In this document: one piece after another, positions 26,549 through 37,384 of the stretch | How the letters are laid out: each line of letters opens with the position of its first letter | Position numbering within the stretch: the stretch's first letter is position 1 | Assembly: GCF_905475395.1 (NCBI RefSeq) | Contig: NC_058337.1 | Location: 90,514,368 to 90,578,367, forward strand | DNA: 64,000 nucleotides | Reading direction: 5' to 3' | DNA from: Chrysoperla carnea | Taxonomy: Eukaryota; Arthropoda; Insecta; Neuroptera; Chrysopidae | Program-made: the position numbers and the translations under genes | Notes under the pieces: generated by a model | The model's input: the letters and a program-made list of their open reading frames with translations, nothing else | Databases searched by the model: none | Told to the model about the DNA's origin: nothing

Positions 26549-27220
26549 TATACCATGCATATATGAAATATACATAGTATATTAAGTTTAGTCCCAAGTT
26601 TGTAACGCTTAAAAATAATGATGCTAGGAAAAAAATTTTGTCATAGCTGTTCATAAAAACACCTAATTAGTCCATTTCCGGTTGTCCGTCCGTCCGGCCG
26701 TCCGGCCGTCCGTCCGTCCGTCCGTCCGTCCGTCTGTGGTCACGATAACTCAAAAACGAAAAAAGATATCGAGCTGAAATTTTTACAGCTTACTCAGGAC
26801 GTAAAAAGTGAGGCTAAGTTCGTAAATGAGCATCATAGGTCAATTGGGTCTTGGGTCCGTAGGACCCATTTTGTAAACCGTTAGAGATAGAACAAAAGTT
26901 TAAATGTAAAAAATGTTCCTTATAAAAAAATAAAAAACTTTTGTTTGAAACATTTTTTTGTAAACATCACTGTTTACCCACGAGGGCGATAATTAGGTGC
27001 AAATTTTATAGTATTTGTATGTTGTATGTGTGTTTGTTTAAAAGTGAATATCTTTTGTTATTTACGTGACGTCAAAAAAACAAATGAGTGCGCAATGTAT
27101 GACACTGTCTATACATTTTATACATACTGTCTATACATGTGTTATGTGATAAAGAAATCAACACTGACTATGCATGGTATTTCAACAATAAACTCAGTCA
27201 ATTGTTTGTTTTCACTTGTT
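26549..27220 (+). mobile_element. Hairpin-headed repeat, copy E, with expanded microsatellite
   Basis: Full-length copy, close to copy D across its length. The core has grown into a run of about ten GTCC/GGCC tetramers at about 26687-26735, including two CCGGCCGTCCGG blocks, which makes this copy longer than D. It ends TTGTTTTCACTTGTT like the others. High similarity to D suggests a fairly recent spread. Confidence 0.75.
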
Positions 27221-27846
27221 TTACTTTAATCATGATCTTTAAGAACAAAACATGTTTGTTTTATCAAGACAAACTACTTTTGGTAAATTACTATTAAAAT
27301 GAATATGGAGTAGATCTAAATACACAGGAACATCTTCAAACTAATTTAAAACATTTAATTTTTCAATTTTCTTATGATAATTAAGTCGATCGTAGTCGCG
27401 CTCTAATTTTTCTGTGAGGGGTTCAATTTTTTTTTTGTCAACCGGAGTCGGTGGAATAGGCTATGAGAGTTGAGGCCAAATAGGCAGACACATTAATGAT
27501 CCTGAAAAAGTTTCCTTTTCTATCTTTATTAACTGAACACAAAAAAAAACTTTCAAACTCAATTTTAAATATATCGTATCTTAATAAAATAACTAACAAA
27601 CAATTAATTAAATTTTTATATGCCCCCTCTTCGCCAATAAAGTTAGGGGTTAGTATTAGTACATTGATATATTTGTTTTATCCCCCTTAAAAAATAGTAG
27701 GGAAGAGCAACAATGTGTTTGAGATTTAAAAAAATAATATTTCATCTGATTAAAAACTCGTGATAAAATATTAAAATTAAGAATAATTTTATAAAATACA
27801 TTTTTTTTAACAAAATATTTCATTTGTTTAAACATTCGAAAATTAA

Positions 27847-28045
27847 ATTTTGTACACATGCTCATGCTAATTACGTATTTAAAGCGTAACACTGGCAAGT
27901 CGCAACTCTGAAGTAAACATACGCCTATGGCAAACAAAAGCAGAAAATTGTCCAAATATGAAACGATTTGGAAATTAAAAAATGCTTATTACATTTGCGA
28001 AACTTAAATGTATACAAATTCTACTTCCAAAAAATGTAATATTGC
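27847..28045. repeat. 190-bp dispersed repeat, copy 2
   Basis: Second copy of the repeat at 26137-26325 in the same orientation, with a short extra piece (AACTTAAATGTATACA) near its right end. The two copies bracket the hairpin-headed repeat at 26549-27220. Confidence 0.75.
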
Positions 28046-29029
28046 TTTGAATATGCTATATATGCTACTATATTGAAAAAAAAATCAATGCTTCAATTAA
28101 TTTTGCATTGTGTCTAAAAAAATTATACAGTGTATGATTTGAGTTTATCAGAACAAATGTTTAATAACGTAGAGGGTATTGCTATAACATCTTAATCTAC
28201 TTGAAATTTTGAAATTGCATGGTTTTTGTAACTTCACTCGAAACTCGAAATGCTATTTTACGTGTGCTATTCCGTGTAGAATTTCTGGAAAAACCGTTTT
28301 TTCTTTAGAAAATTACGAAAATTATTTGAATACAATTTGTTAGTATTTTATGAGAAACATTTTTGCCATTTTTACATTTAGGTCTAATTTTGCTGCATCT
28401 CTCACAAACTGTTAAAGATAGAACAAACTTTATATAGCAACAAAAATTTTTCTCCTAAAAATACTTTTTTCCGGAACACGTTTTTGAAAACCAGCAGGCA
28501 GCATATTCAAAGTTTGTAACGCCTGTAGCTCCGAAGGGAAGCGTTTCCGGATACGTATTCTCCATATCAAAATACTTGTTGTGTATTATATCACCCGATA
28601 AATTATTGATCATTTGTTCTGATACACCACGTATTATTTCATATGAACTATAATTTTGTAGGACCGTAATAAAATAATTAGTAGTAAAATTGTGTATTAG
28701 TTTGAAAATTTATGTATAATTTAGATCAAATTATATTAAACGTGTTATTTAATCTGTGTTTTGTCCATTTATAAATTTTACATATTTTAGTCCAATTTAA
28801 CTTTAATGCAGAAAAAGTAGAAAGTAGGTACAGAATTTATGAATGGATTTAAAATGAGTGTTATAAAAAATTGTTTTATATTAGTTATCTGATTATGTCA
28901 ATATCGAAAATCATTTATTAATCATACAACAGTGAAAAATAAAAGGAAAATATTAAATAAACATTAATATTAAAAAAAGTCAAATTTAATATTTACTTAA
29001 CGCTTTACACTCGTCTCTATACACTAAAC

Positions 29030-29260
29030 TTGCTTTGCTCGCAAGGATTTTCCCCCCTTGAACCCTGTAGCGACTTTTGGACTAGGCTCCGCTTTACAGA
29101 AATTAACCTTACATGAATTTTAAGAAAACTTAAAAAAATATTTACCAAAAAGTAATGGAACTAAAAAAAGTTATTGGGGGGAGGGAGTTGTATCCGATTT
29201 TCCGGGAGTTGCAATGAAAAAATTTAAATTTTCCGAAAACTTGAAACTTTCTAAAAACCC
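29030..29260. repeat. GC-richer dispersed repeat, copy 1
   Basis: The block TTGCTCGCAAGG, AACCCTGTAGCGACTTT, GGCTCCGCTTTACAGAA matches 53700-53775 at roughly 70% identity. A following block (TCCGATTTTCCGGGAGTTG) also has a counterpart near 54006. The family is unknown to me and no protein is encoded. Confidence 0.5.
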
Positions 29261-30000
29261 TTTTAACAATTTTTGTTTTTATTTCTCGAGAAATTGTGGA
29301 AATTAAAATAATTCAGAGATTCACTTCTTAAATGCTTTCTTCAAATGAAAAGAGACTGTTTTGCCAACATTTTATAGAAATTATCACCGTTTAGCAGACC
29401 TATTTATTCCGCATAAATATTTATTTTCATACAAATAAAACTACGTCCTCCTCGTCTTTAAAAATTATTTTCTACATTTTAAAAATAAATACATTCAATT
29501 TAATGTCATTACTATTAAAAGAATATTCTGAAGTTTAATTGAAATAAATTGATATAATTTATTTTGCATGTAAACACATTGATGTTAAGGTCTTTTCAAA
29601 TCTTATGAATTTCATATTTATCATTTATCTGCAGTGACTTTTCGATTTAGTTTCTTAATACAATAAGCAGACAATAGTAAAAAAAATTCGTGAACTTCAA
29701 AATATGTTTAGGTAGTTAGCTTCCGTTTATTGTATGTACCGTTTATGATTTCTGTCAATATCTCGGCATCCGCTCATTAAATCGTCCAAATTGTCGAACA
29801 TGTCTTTATTTTATAAATGTAAGGTCTTTAATAACAAAATTAATTCTGACACAAGCATTAACGAATTATTTAATTCAAAAATTTATCAAATCGAAACAAG
29901 GTAAGTGTTGCTATTAAATGAAATTAAAAGACTATCTTGCAATATGAGTAAAAATACCAAGATCAAAATTATGGAAACGTGAAATTTCAGGCTCATTTAA

Positions 30001-30530
30001 GGATGTACGAGTGCCAGGGCAAAGTTTTTATAAAGGCAATTCTGAAAATTTTAGGAAGGAGGGGGCGTCCGATTATTTAAATAAATAATTGACTTCAAAA
30101 GTAGGCAAATATTTAACATTGGTTTTATGGGAAAACGGTAGATGGATGATATGTTTTCATAGATTTCTCCGAAACTAGTCGGTGGAAGTTTAAAAAAACT
30201 ATTTACCGTAAAGTTAAAACCTGAATAAATTATTGAAAACAAAAAAACCCCGTTTTGCCCGATTAATTAAGGATGTATGGGCAGTAGTGGACAAAAAGTA
30301 AGAATACAATTTTTCGATATATGGAGTAATTTTCAAAATATCAAAAATTTAAAATTTTGTTCAATTATTTAGCTTTCAATTTTTCGAAAACTAAGGCAGA
30401 TATCGAAAAATTTTATTCATATTTTTTGTCTACATTCATGAAGTTCTAACAAAATTCATCATCAAAGTTGAAAATAAGGTACAAATAATTTCATCCACAA
30501 TTCTAAACTTGCCTTGGCACTCGTACTACC
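30001..30530. mobile_element. TTAA-flanked MITE (piggyBac-like)
   Basis: The left end GGATGTACGAGTGCCAGGGC and the right end, inverted GGTAGTACGAGTGCCAAGGC, form imperfect terminal inverted repeats of about 20 bp. Each is bordered by TTAA (29997-30000 and 30531-30534), the target site used by piggyBac transposases. There is no transposase inside. A second TTAAGGATGTATG end lies inside at 30267, so one element may be nested in another. A similar end occurs at 49120. Confidence 0.7.
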
Positions 30531-31235
30531 TTAAGTTTATAAGAAATTGGATTCATGTTCCTCACGCAGGGACTTATTAGAGAGTAAATATTAAAACAAT
30601 GGATTGGAAAATTATTTCGTATAGGTGTGAATTGAAGGAGAAATAATTACCTGTATATTTTTACTTTATAGGTACAGGTGGCCAAAAGTCCTTTTTGTTT
30701 AACTTTTATTTTGCTTCAATCCTTCACGATATTTAATGTTGAATATGGAAAATTTACATAATTCGTACATATAGTCGCAGTTAATAAACAATGTGTGTAA
30801 TTACCTTTATTTGAAAATAATAATAATCCCATTACTGTAATCTTCTTATTCTGTTTTATAGTTTGTGTCGTTAGTGTATTAAATTTCATTTTTTTATTTT
30901 ATTTATATATACTTTATTATATCATGTTTTTGAAAATACCTTCTCAAATAACTTTGATACGAAACACACACAATAACTTCAAAAGTTAAAAAAGTATCTT
31001 TTTTAAACATATTTTTAACAAATAAGAATCAGCTAAGTTCACAATTGTAAACTAATTTAAATTAATACCATTAATTAGTAACAATTAACTATACTAATAA
31101 ACATTTATTAATGAATATTAAAAAATATCAAATATTTCAATATTATCTGTTTAAACAAATATAATAAAAAAATATTATTTTAAAATACGAACTTGTATTT
31201 TTTCTAATTAGATAGTGAAAAACAGTTTTACAAAA

Positions 31236-34200
31236 ATGTTTAAAAATTTTAAAAAATCAACAATTGCTCATTTAAGTTTAGCTTTAATTTATTTTACTAG
31301 TGGTTTTATTATTAATTTTTTGCAATTAATTTTATATGTATTTGTGCGGCCGATTAGTAAATATTGGTATCGAAAAATTAATTATTATTTCGTCTTTTCT
31401 CATTTTGCACGTAAGTTTCAAAGGTTTATTTATTTGTTTTCACCAATTTAACCACGAAGATATTCTTCGTGCGGTTGAACTAACGTAATCTATATAGAAA
31501 ACACAAACTACAGAATAGGAACATAGTGTTAAGCGTTCTTCTTTCAAACCTTTCACGAGGTTGTTTAAAAATGGAATTACCAAGCTGTTACGACAGTATT
31601 TGAATCCGCCACATTATTGGTCATTTTAAAATTGAGGTTATAGTCGTCCAAAAAAATCACCAATCAGGTGACATGGCTTAGTATCATCACATCATGTGAC
31701 ATAATTTAATTTTGGAGCGGTCTACATATAGGAAAGGATGTCAAAACCTGTTCAATAAAGTTTCGATAGATAGCCAATGAAATTAGCCCATGACAATGAT
31801 TTTAGCCATAAAATTAATTTGTAACTAGAAGGTAGTAACTAATTTGTAACAACTTAATAAACAACTGTGGAAAATTTCAAAGATGCATTAATTTTTTCTT
31901 TTTTACTATGATATTTTATTTTATTTTGTTGTACTATTATAGAGGCTTTGTATTTTAAGTAAAAGAGGTTTTAGGCTCGCACTGAGTGAAGAGTACAAAA
32001 TAATTTATTTAAATTAGACTTTATCGAGGTTCTACTGGATTTGTAAAAATGTTTTAAATGGAAATTTTAAACTGGATTAGTAGAACGCGCGCTGACCTCC
32101 CAAGAGGCGATCTATTGTGAATTGTTTTCCGAGGGAACGAAGTGCCTCGCGTAATTGGTTTCGCTCCCGGTTTCAAAACGTTAAAAAAAATTAATGTCCC
32201 CTATACAAAAGCGTCGTTTTTCCAATTTTTTAAGATGATTTGTAAGCTAAAATTATTATTTTTTGTCAAAAAAGTTACGAATTTTTTCGATTTGAGATGA
32301 TATTTAGCCGAAAAGGATTAATTTATGTGGGTGTTCGGAACCCTCAATGAACTAACATTCATGCTTGTTTAAATTTCTACAGTCTAATTAACGAACTTCT
32401 CTGGATCAAATACGATATAATCAAATATTCTCTTTCCGGCTTACTAATTATTGTATTGTGAATTCAATACGTTTATTATTATTATATTATATATATTCAG
32501 GGTTGCGTATAATTATAATTTCCATAAAATATTAAAAGTTAAAATTATATGTAAATAATTATACGATTTCTATTAAAATTTTATATACATATACTATTTT
32601 TATATTAATATCGATATTAGATGAGATTAAAAATTTACATATGCTTCTGTTCTTAAATACAGGGCAGCATACTGCCCAGAACGGTTTCATAGTTGCATTC
32701 TTCTTTATTAAAAAATTGGCAAGACAACTTAGATTGGACCTTGAAGCCAAAGGTCAGTTCATCATACACTTGTTTTCGTTACAGATGGGAGATAAAAGAA
32801 ACAAATGTTTTTTGCCTGAAAGTATTTTGAAATACGAATAGATTCGACAAAAATATAATATAAAATTTAGCTATACATGAAAATATCTTGGAATTTTTAA
32901 CTCTATTTGTTCTTGATAGAGGGTTTTTGGAATGCTCTTTTGAATGTCAAAGCCTGTCTATTGGTAAAACTTCTCCCAAACCCGAAATTGTAAAATTTAA
33001 TTGTTTTAGTATATATTATTACATTCAACCGTGTTCTAGTTTTCATGTTCATTCGATCATATTCGAGTTTATTAAAAGAAAAAACTTATTCTTTGAAGTT
33101 TTAATATACCTTTAGTTAAAGTATACCTATGAGATTCCCACCTTTCATACAAACAACTTTTGCTTGAAATATTTCTCTGTACCTAAATTATCTTAGAAGA
33201 TTTTACTAAAGGAAAGTTAAGGGCTTCTGGACATATACTGTATGAGTGTGATACCAAGTTGAAATAACCCGACCCTCTTAGTCAAAAAAAGTGGTCAACC
33301 TCGGAATCTAACGGAATAAACTGAATCTTCCTGAATCAAACTGAATACAACGTATTAAAAAAGCTTTCAGATAAACATTATCTCAGCTATACGTACCTTA
33401 GTGCAGGGTCAATATTTCTAAATTTTATCTTCTACAACTTTTATTATAATGGTTGATGCGATTGAAGGCAAAAGAAACGAGAAAAGAAATTTCGTTTTCA
33501 AGTTTTCTTTATTTTATTTTTTAGAATACGCATTCTTATCAGAATGGTGGTCTAATTCCGTATTAAAAGTGTATATGGATGAGGATGATTTTGATAATTA
33601 TCTTGGTAAAGAGCATACATTAGCTGTGTTAAACCATACCTATGAAATTGATTGGCTAATATTAAGTAGTGTTATGAATAATCGAGATGCAATAGGAGTA
33701 AGTATTAAATATTATTCTAATGGTCAATTCAGGCCACAGTAATGTAAATTAATTGTAAAAAAATTAATTGCCTAAATAATGTAATTTTCTTTTTACGTAG
33801 ACTGTACGAACATATGGAAAAAAATCCCTTCAATACTATCCAGTAGTTGGATGGACGCATTATTTATCTGAAGGAATATTTTTATGTAGATCGTATGATA
33901 AAGATGAAAAAATAATTAAAGAGAAAGCTCGTGAATATTGTGATTATCCAAATCCTGTTACGGTTGGTTAAAAATTTATCTTAAAATTTGGTTTATTGAT
34001 TAAACAATTTTTGATTTAAACATTTAGGTATTTTTATGCCCAGAAGGAACTCGATACACTAAGGAAAAATCTGTTAAATCAATAGAATTTGCAAAAAGTA
34101 AAAATTTACCAATATTTAAACATCTTTTGACAATTAAAACAAAAGGTTTCACAGCAACTTTACCAAATATTAGAGATAAATTTGGAAGTATTTTAGACAT

Positions 34201-35447
34201 TACACTTGCATTTGATCCAAATGGGGTAAGTATTGAAATACAAATAATTTCGAATATATTTTCTACATGCCTCTTTTTAATTTTAGGTCAAACCAACTAT
34301 GTTAAGTTTATTAAATGGTTATTCTTTAACAGGTCACGTTTATATCAAACGATATCCCATGAAAGATGTCCCATCAGATGCAGAAGAAGCCGCAAAGTTT
34401 TTAAATGATTTATTTGTGCAAAAGGTTATTAGATCAATTATTAACAATATTTAAAATATATAAAACTAATACCATGTAGAAGCAAACTTATTCCTAGTTT
34501 AAGTAATGTGCAGTTATTTTACCATTTTGGTCAAACTATTTTTGTTCGATTTAAGGTTTTTTCGCCTTAATCGGATCAAATTTTCTATTATTCTAACGAG
34601 TTTTTACTGACCCTTGGCCATATTTTAAATTCATATTCTTGTTATTTTAACAAATTTTCCCAAAGTGGGTTGATCTCAAGTTTTGCGAGTAATTTATTCA
34701 TTTAATTTTTTGTAACATATTCGGTGGGGCTTCGAAGCCTTTATCGTCTAGAGCCTGGCACCGCTATATCCCTTTGTCTTTCGTTAGCTGTTAATCCTGG
34801 CTGATAGCAATACTTGAATATATTTGTTGTTGGCTCCAATATTGTTAATCAAAAATTTTTGTTATCAAATTATATTATTTTAAGCGTGTAATTTTTGTCA
34901 AGAAATTATCTTTTTTATATAATTTATTTTATTTATAATCAAACAGCTGTTGTTGGTAAATTATGCCATTTTTATAGAATGCCAAAAATCTTATTATTAT
35001 CTCTAATTTTAACCACTAGGTAGAATATCTCTTAACAGGAAAGCCCACTTTTTCAATCTTCCTTGATGGGCTAGTTCAATGTTTCTTTTTAGGATAAATT
35101 ATTGGAGAGCTTTTTCACAACTGGAAGTTTTTTCACTTTATCAAATGTACAAGAAATACCACCGATAGAAATAACAAACGAATTAAAAACAGTATGTAAT
35201 ATTATATTTTGGGGTTACATTACATACTTTTTGTTAATTTTGTACATAATAATATATTCAGAAAATACTGTTAATTTATGTTTATTAATTGGACTTTTAG
35301 GTGGATGTAAGTTGAATTTTCGACTATTTGTACAACAAAAAATGCTTTAATTTATTTTTATTTTTTTCAGTGTTTGCTTTAATGAAATTTGGAGTAAAAT
35401 TAAGTGAAGCAAAAGATAAAAAGTCAGCTTCGAATTCATTTAAATAA
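31236..35447 (+). CDS. AGPAT3/4/5-type acyltransferase, copy 2
   Basis: Tandem paralogue of the gene at 20147-23531. Seven exons: 31236-31410, 33525-33697, 33801-33962, 34028-34225, 34287-34424, 35093-35306, 35371-35447; 378 residues. HX4D is N95-H-T-Y-E-I-D101 and EGTR is 176-179 (CPEGTRYT), so the active site looks intact. Exons 2 and 3 have exactly the same lengths as in copy 1 (173 and 162 nt) and intron phases agree. The only structural difference is an extra short intron (34226-34286) that splits the exon corresponding to copy-1 exon 4. The acceptor-binding region around residues 102-165 has diverged strongly (LSSVMNNRDAIG against VGWALCERLRLLG), so substrate preference may differ. The start is taken at the first ATG of the frame; a GTG 21 bases upstream is not used. 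The poly(A) signal overlaps the stop codon. Confidence 0.9.
32085..32185. other. GC-rich patch in acyltransferase copy 2, intron 1
   Basis: A stretch containing GCGCGCTGACC, CTCCCAAGAGGCGATC and GAAGTGCCTCGCG stands out from the AT-rich 2.1-kb intron. It has no frame or repeat partner that I found. A transposon fragment is the likeliest explanation. Confidence 0.3.
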
Positions 35448-35456
35448 AAATTTATT
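35443..35456. terminator. Palindromic two-way poly(A) signal
   Basis: The sequence AATAAAAATTTATT carries AATAAA for the plus-strand gene (35443-35448, overlapping its TAA stop) and AATAAA for the minus-strand gdl gene (35456-35451, about 56 nt past its stop). Cleavage 10-30 nt beyond each would make the two transcripts overlap. Confidence 0.6.
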
Positions 35457-35511
35457 AACAATCACTTACCACAAAATTTTTACAAAAATACTTACAATTA
35501 AAATGAATTAA

Positions 35512-37077
35512 TTAATGTATATCAAGCTTCATTGTACTTAATCTTAAAATAAAATCTAATAAATGCATTTGAACTTTTAAATCGGTTTCTTTAATTGTAG
35601 CATAAAATCCAGGCACACCTGCTTTTTCAAGTATTTCTTGTTGATCTCGAACCTAAAAATAAATAAGATCTGAGAAATACGAAAAATGTACGAATTTTGA
35701 TAAATCTACAGGTTTATAATTTTAAAACATGTAAGAATTGAAATTTTTTTGGAAAAAAATGCCATCGTTACTATTATATTAGACCTCAACACAGACCTAT
35801 GGTAAATAAAAATGGTAAAATTATCTAAAAATATTATATACCTATTATACTCATAAAAAATTCAGTATTTATATCGATTTATTTCAAAAATATGGTATAC
35901 CAAAAATATAAAAGTATTGCGTATCTCATTTGGTACATTTTTATACCATGTATATATGAAATATACATAGTATATTAAGTTTAATCCCAAGTTTGTAACA
36001 TCCTACGAAAAAAATTTTGGTACAGGTGTTCATAGAATCATTTAATTAGTCCATTTCTGGTTGTCTGTCCGTCTGTCTGCCAACACGATAACTCAAAAAG
36101 GAAAAAAGATATCAAGCTGAAATTTTTACAGCGTTCTCAGGACGTAAAAAGTGAGGTCGAGTTCGTAAATGAGCAACATTGGTCAATTGGGTCTTGACCT
36201 ATGGGTCCGTAGGACCCATTTTGTAAACCGTTAGAGATAGAACAAAAGTTTAAATGTAAAAAATGTTCCTTATCAAAATATAAACAACTTTAGTTAGAAA
36301 CATTTTTTTGTAAACATCATTGTTTGATGTTTGGTGGTGATAGAGTTTACCCGTGAGAGCGCAAATCAGGCGTAAATTGTATAGTATGTATTATATAAAT
36401 TATATATGTATGTGCAATGTGATAGAGTAATCAACACTATTAATGCATGGTATTTCAACAATTAACTGATTCAATTGTTTGTTTTCACTTGTTATTCAAC
36501 TTACCTTTTTGTCTAATTCTCGAATAATATTCAAGTCTAATAATTTTAATTCATCTTTTTGTTTTAATTTTAACAAACATACATTTTTTATTTTTTCTTC
36601 AACTGTTAGCAAATTATTATTCACTTGATGATTTAATGTTTCCGTGAATTCCTCTATAAAAATTTAAACCGTTTAAAATAATCGAAGTATTCGTTGTATG
36701 AGATACATCCTACCTTCGTGTTTTCTTATAAGTTGTAACCGTTGGTGAAAAAGTTGTTTTTCTGTCACATGTTGTATTTCCATCAAACCTTTCACAATTT
36801 CAAATATTGTTTCATTTAGTAAAGAATTCGCAAGACCTGATAATAATTCGTACGGAATTCTCATTTGATATTCCCTAAAAATAATAAATTATATCGCATT
36901 TAAATATTGGCGCTCAAACACAAATTGACAAGAGAAAAATTTGATAAAAACAAAATAAAATACGCACGGTTCTAATTTTTGATGAAAACTTTGTAATTGT
37001 TCTAATAAACAATAAAGTTTGCGTTGTAGAGTTTCAGGAGAGTCTCCAGGATAATATTCTTCTGGAACATTATCCAT
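35512..37077 (-). CDS. gdl: DGCR6 / gonadal (gdl) family protein
   Basis: Homologue of Drosophila gonadal (gdl) and human DGCR6. The molecular function is poorly known; DGCR6 has been linked to laminin-like similarity and neural crest biology. Four exons on the minus strand: 37077-36968, 36874-36714, 36653-36505 and 35652-35512; 186 residues (human DGCR6 220, fly gdl about 190). Diagnostic blocks are PYELLSGLANSLLNETIFE, IVKGLMEIQHVTEKQLFHQR and LEKAGVPGFYAT, which align closely with human [20 protein letters not shown] and LEKAGVAGFYVT. The middle is a charged probable coiled coil. Intron 1 has a GTGCGT donor. Intron 3 (35653-36504) contains a full interspersed repeat. Tail-to-tail with the acyltransferase and head-to-head with OSTM1. 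Confidence 0.9.
35942..36493 (+). mobile_element. Hairpin-headed repeat, copy F, inside gdl intron 3
   Basis: Full-length copy from TATACCATG to TTGTTTTCACTTGTT, antisense to gdl. Its right end stops only about 11 bases from the gdl exon 3 donor (intron begins 36504), so the insertion abuts a splice site without destroying it. An extra block near 36325 (TTTGATGTTTGGTGGTGATA) is absent from copies D and E. Confidence 0.75.
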
Positions 37078-37384
37078 TTTTTGGTTACCTACATTATTTT
37101 GTAATAGTGGACTATTTTGTATGTAAGTGACGTTTTTGGTGTAACCCTAGTAACAATAAATATTTAATAAAGTATTAAACTGTGACTAATTTTTAAGATT
37201 AATTAAAACTTTGTTAGATTAAAAACAAATTTTTTACATAGAATTCTCTATGATTTTTTATGAAAATCGTTATGCATGATATCATGTAAACGTAGTGACT
37301 TTATTTGATAAAATAATAACACTCATCCGTGAATCATTATTTTAGTTTGATATTGTGTAGTAATTTTAAATTTAAATATGTGAA
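37078..37384. promoter_or_regulatory. Shared gdl/OSTM1 divergent promoter interval
   Basis: Only 307 bp separate the two start codons, so both promoters and 5' leaders must lie here. No TATA box is placed convincingly for either gene, in keeping with housekeeping promoters. A CRE-like half site GTGACGTTTT is at about 37127. Confidence 0.55.

Larger units (their letters stand above)
23532..31235. other. Spacer between the acyltransferase copies; repeats only
   Basis: No exon is recognisable in these 7.7 kb. Contents are the 3' end of copy 1, a tRNA-like SINE (about 24990-25087), a fragment of the hairpin-headed repeat in reverse (about 25858-25935), two direct copies of a 190-bp repeat (26137, 27847), a full hairpin-headed repeat (26549-27220), one copy of a GC-richer repeat (about 29030-29260) and a TTAA-flanked MITE (30001-30530). 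Confidence 0.6.

Noticed and set aside
31215-31235. GTG start 21 bases upstream of acyltransferase copy 2 ATG
   Set aside because: GTG is not a normal eukaryotic start; the ATG at 31236 aligns with the start region of copy 1.
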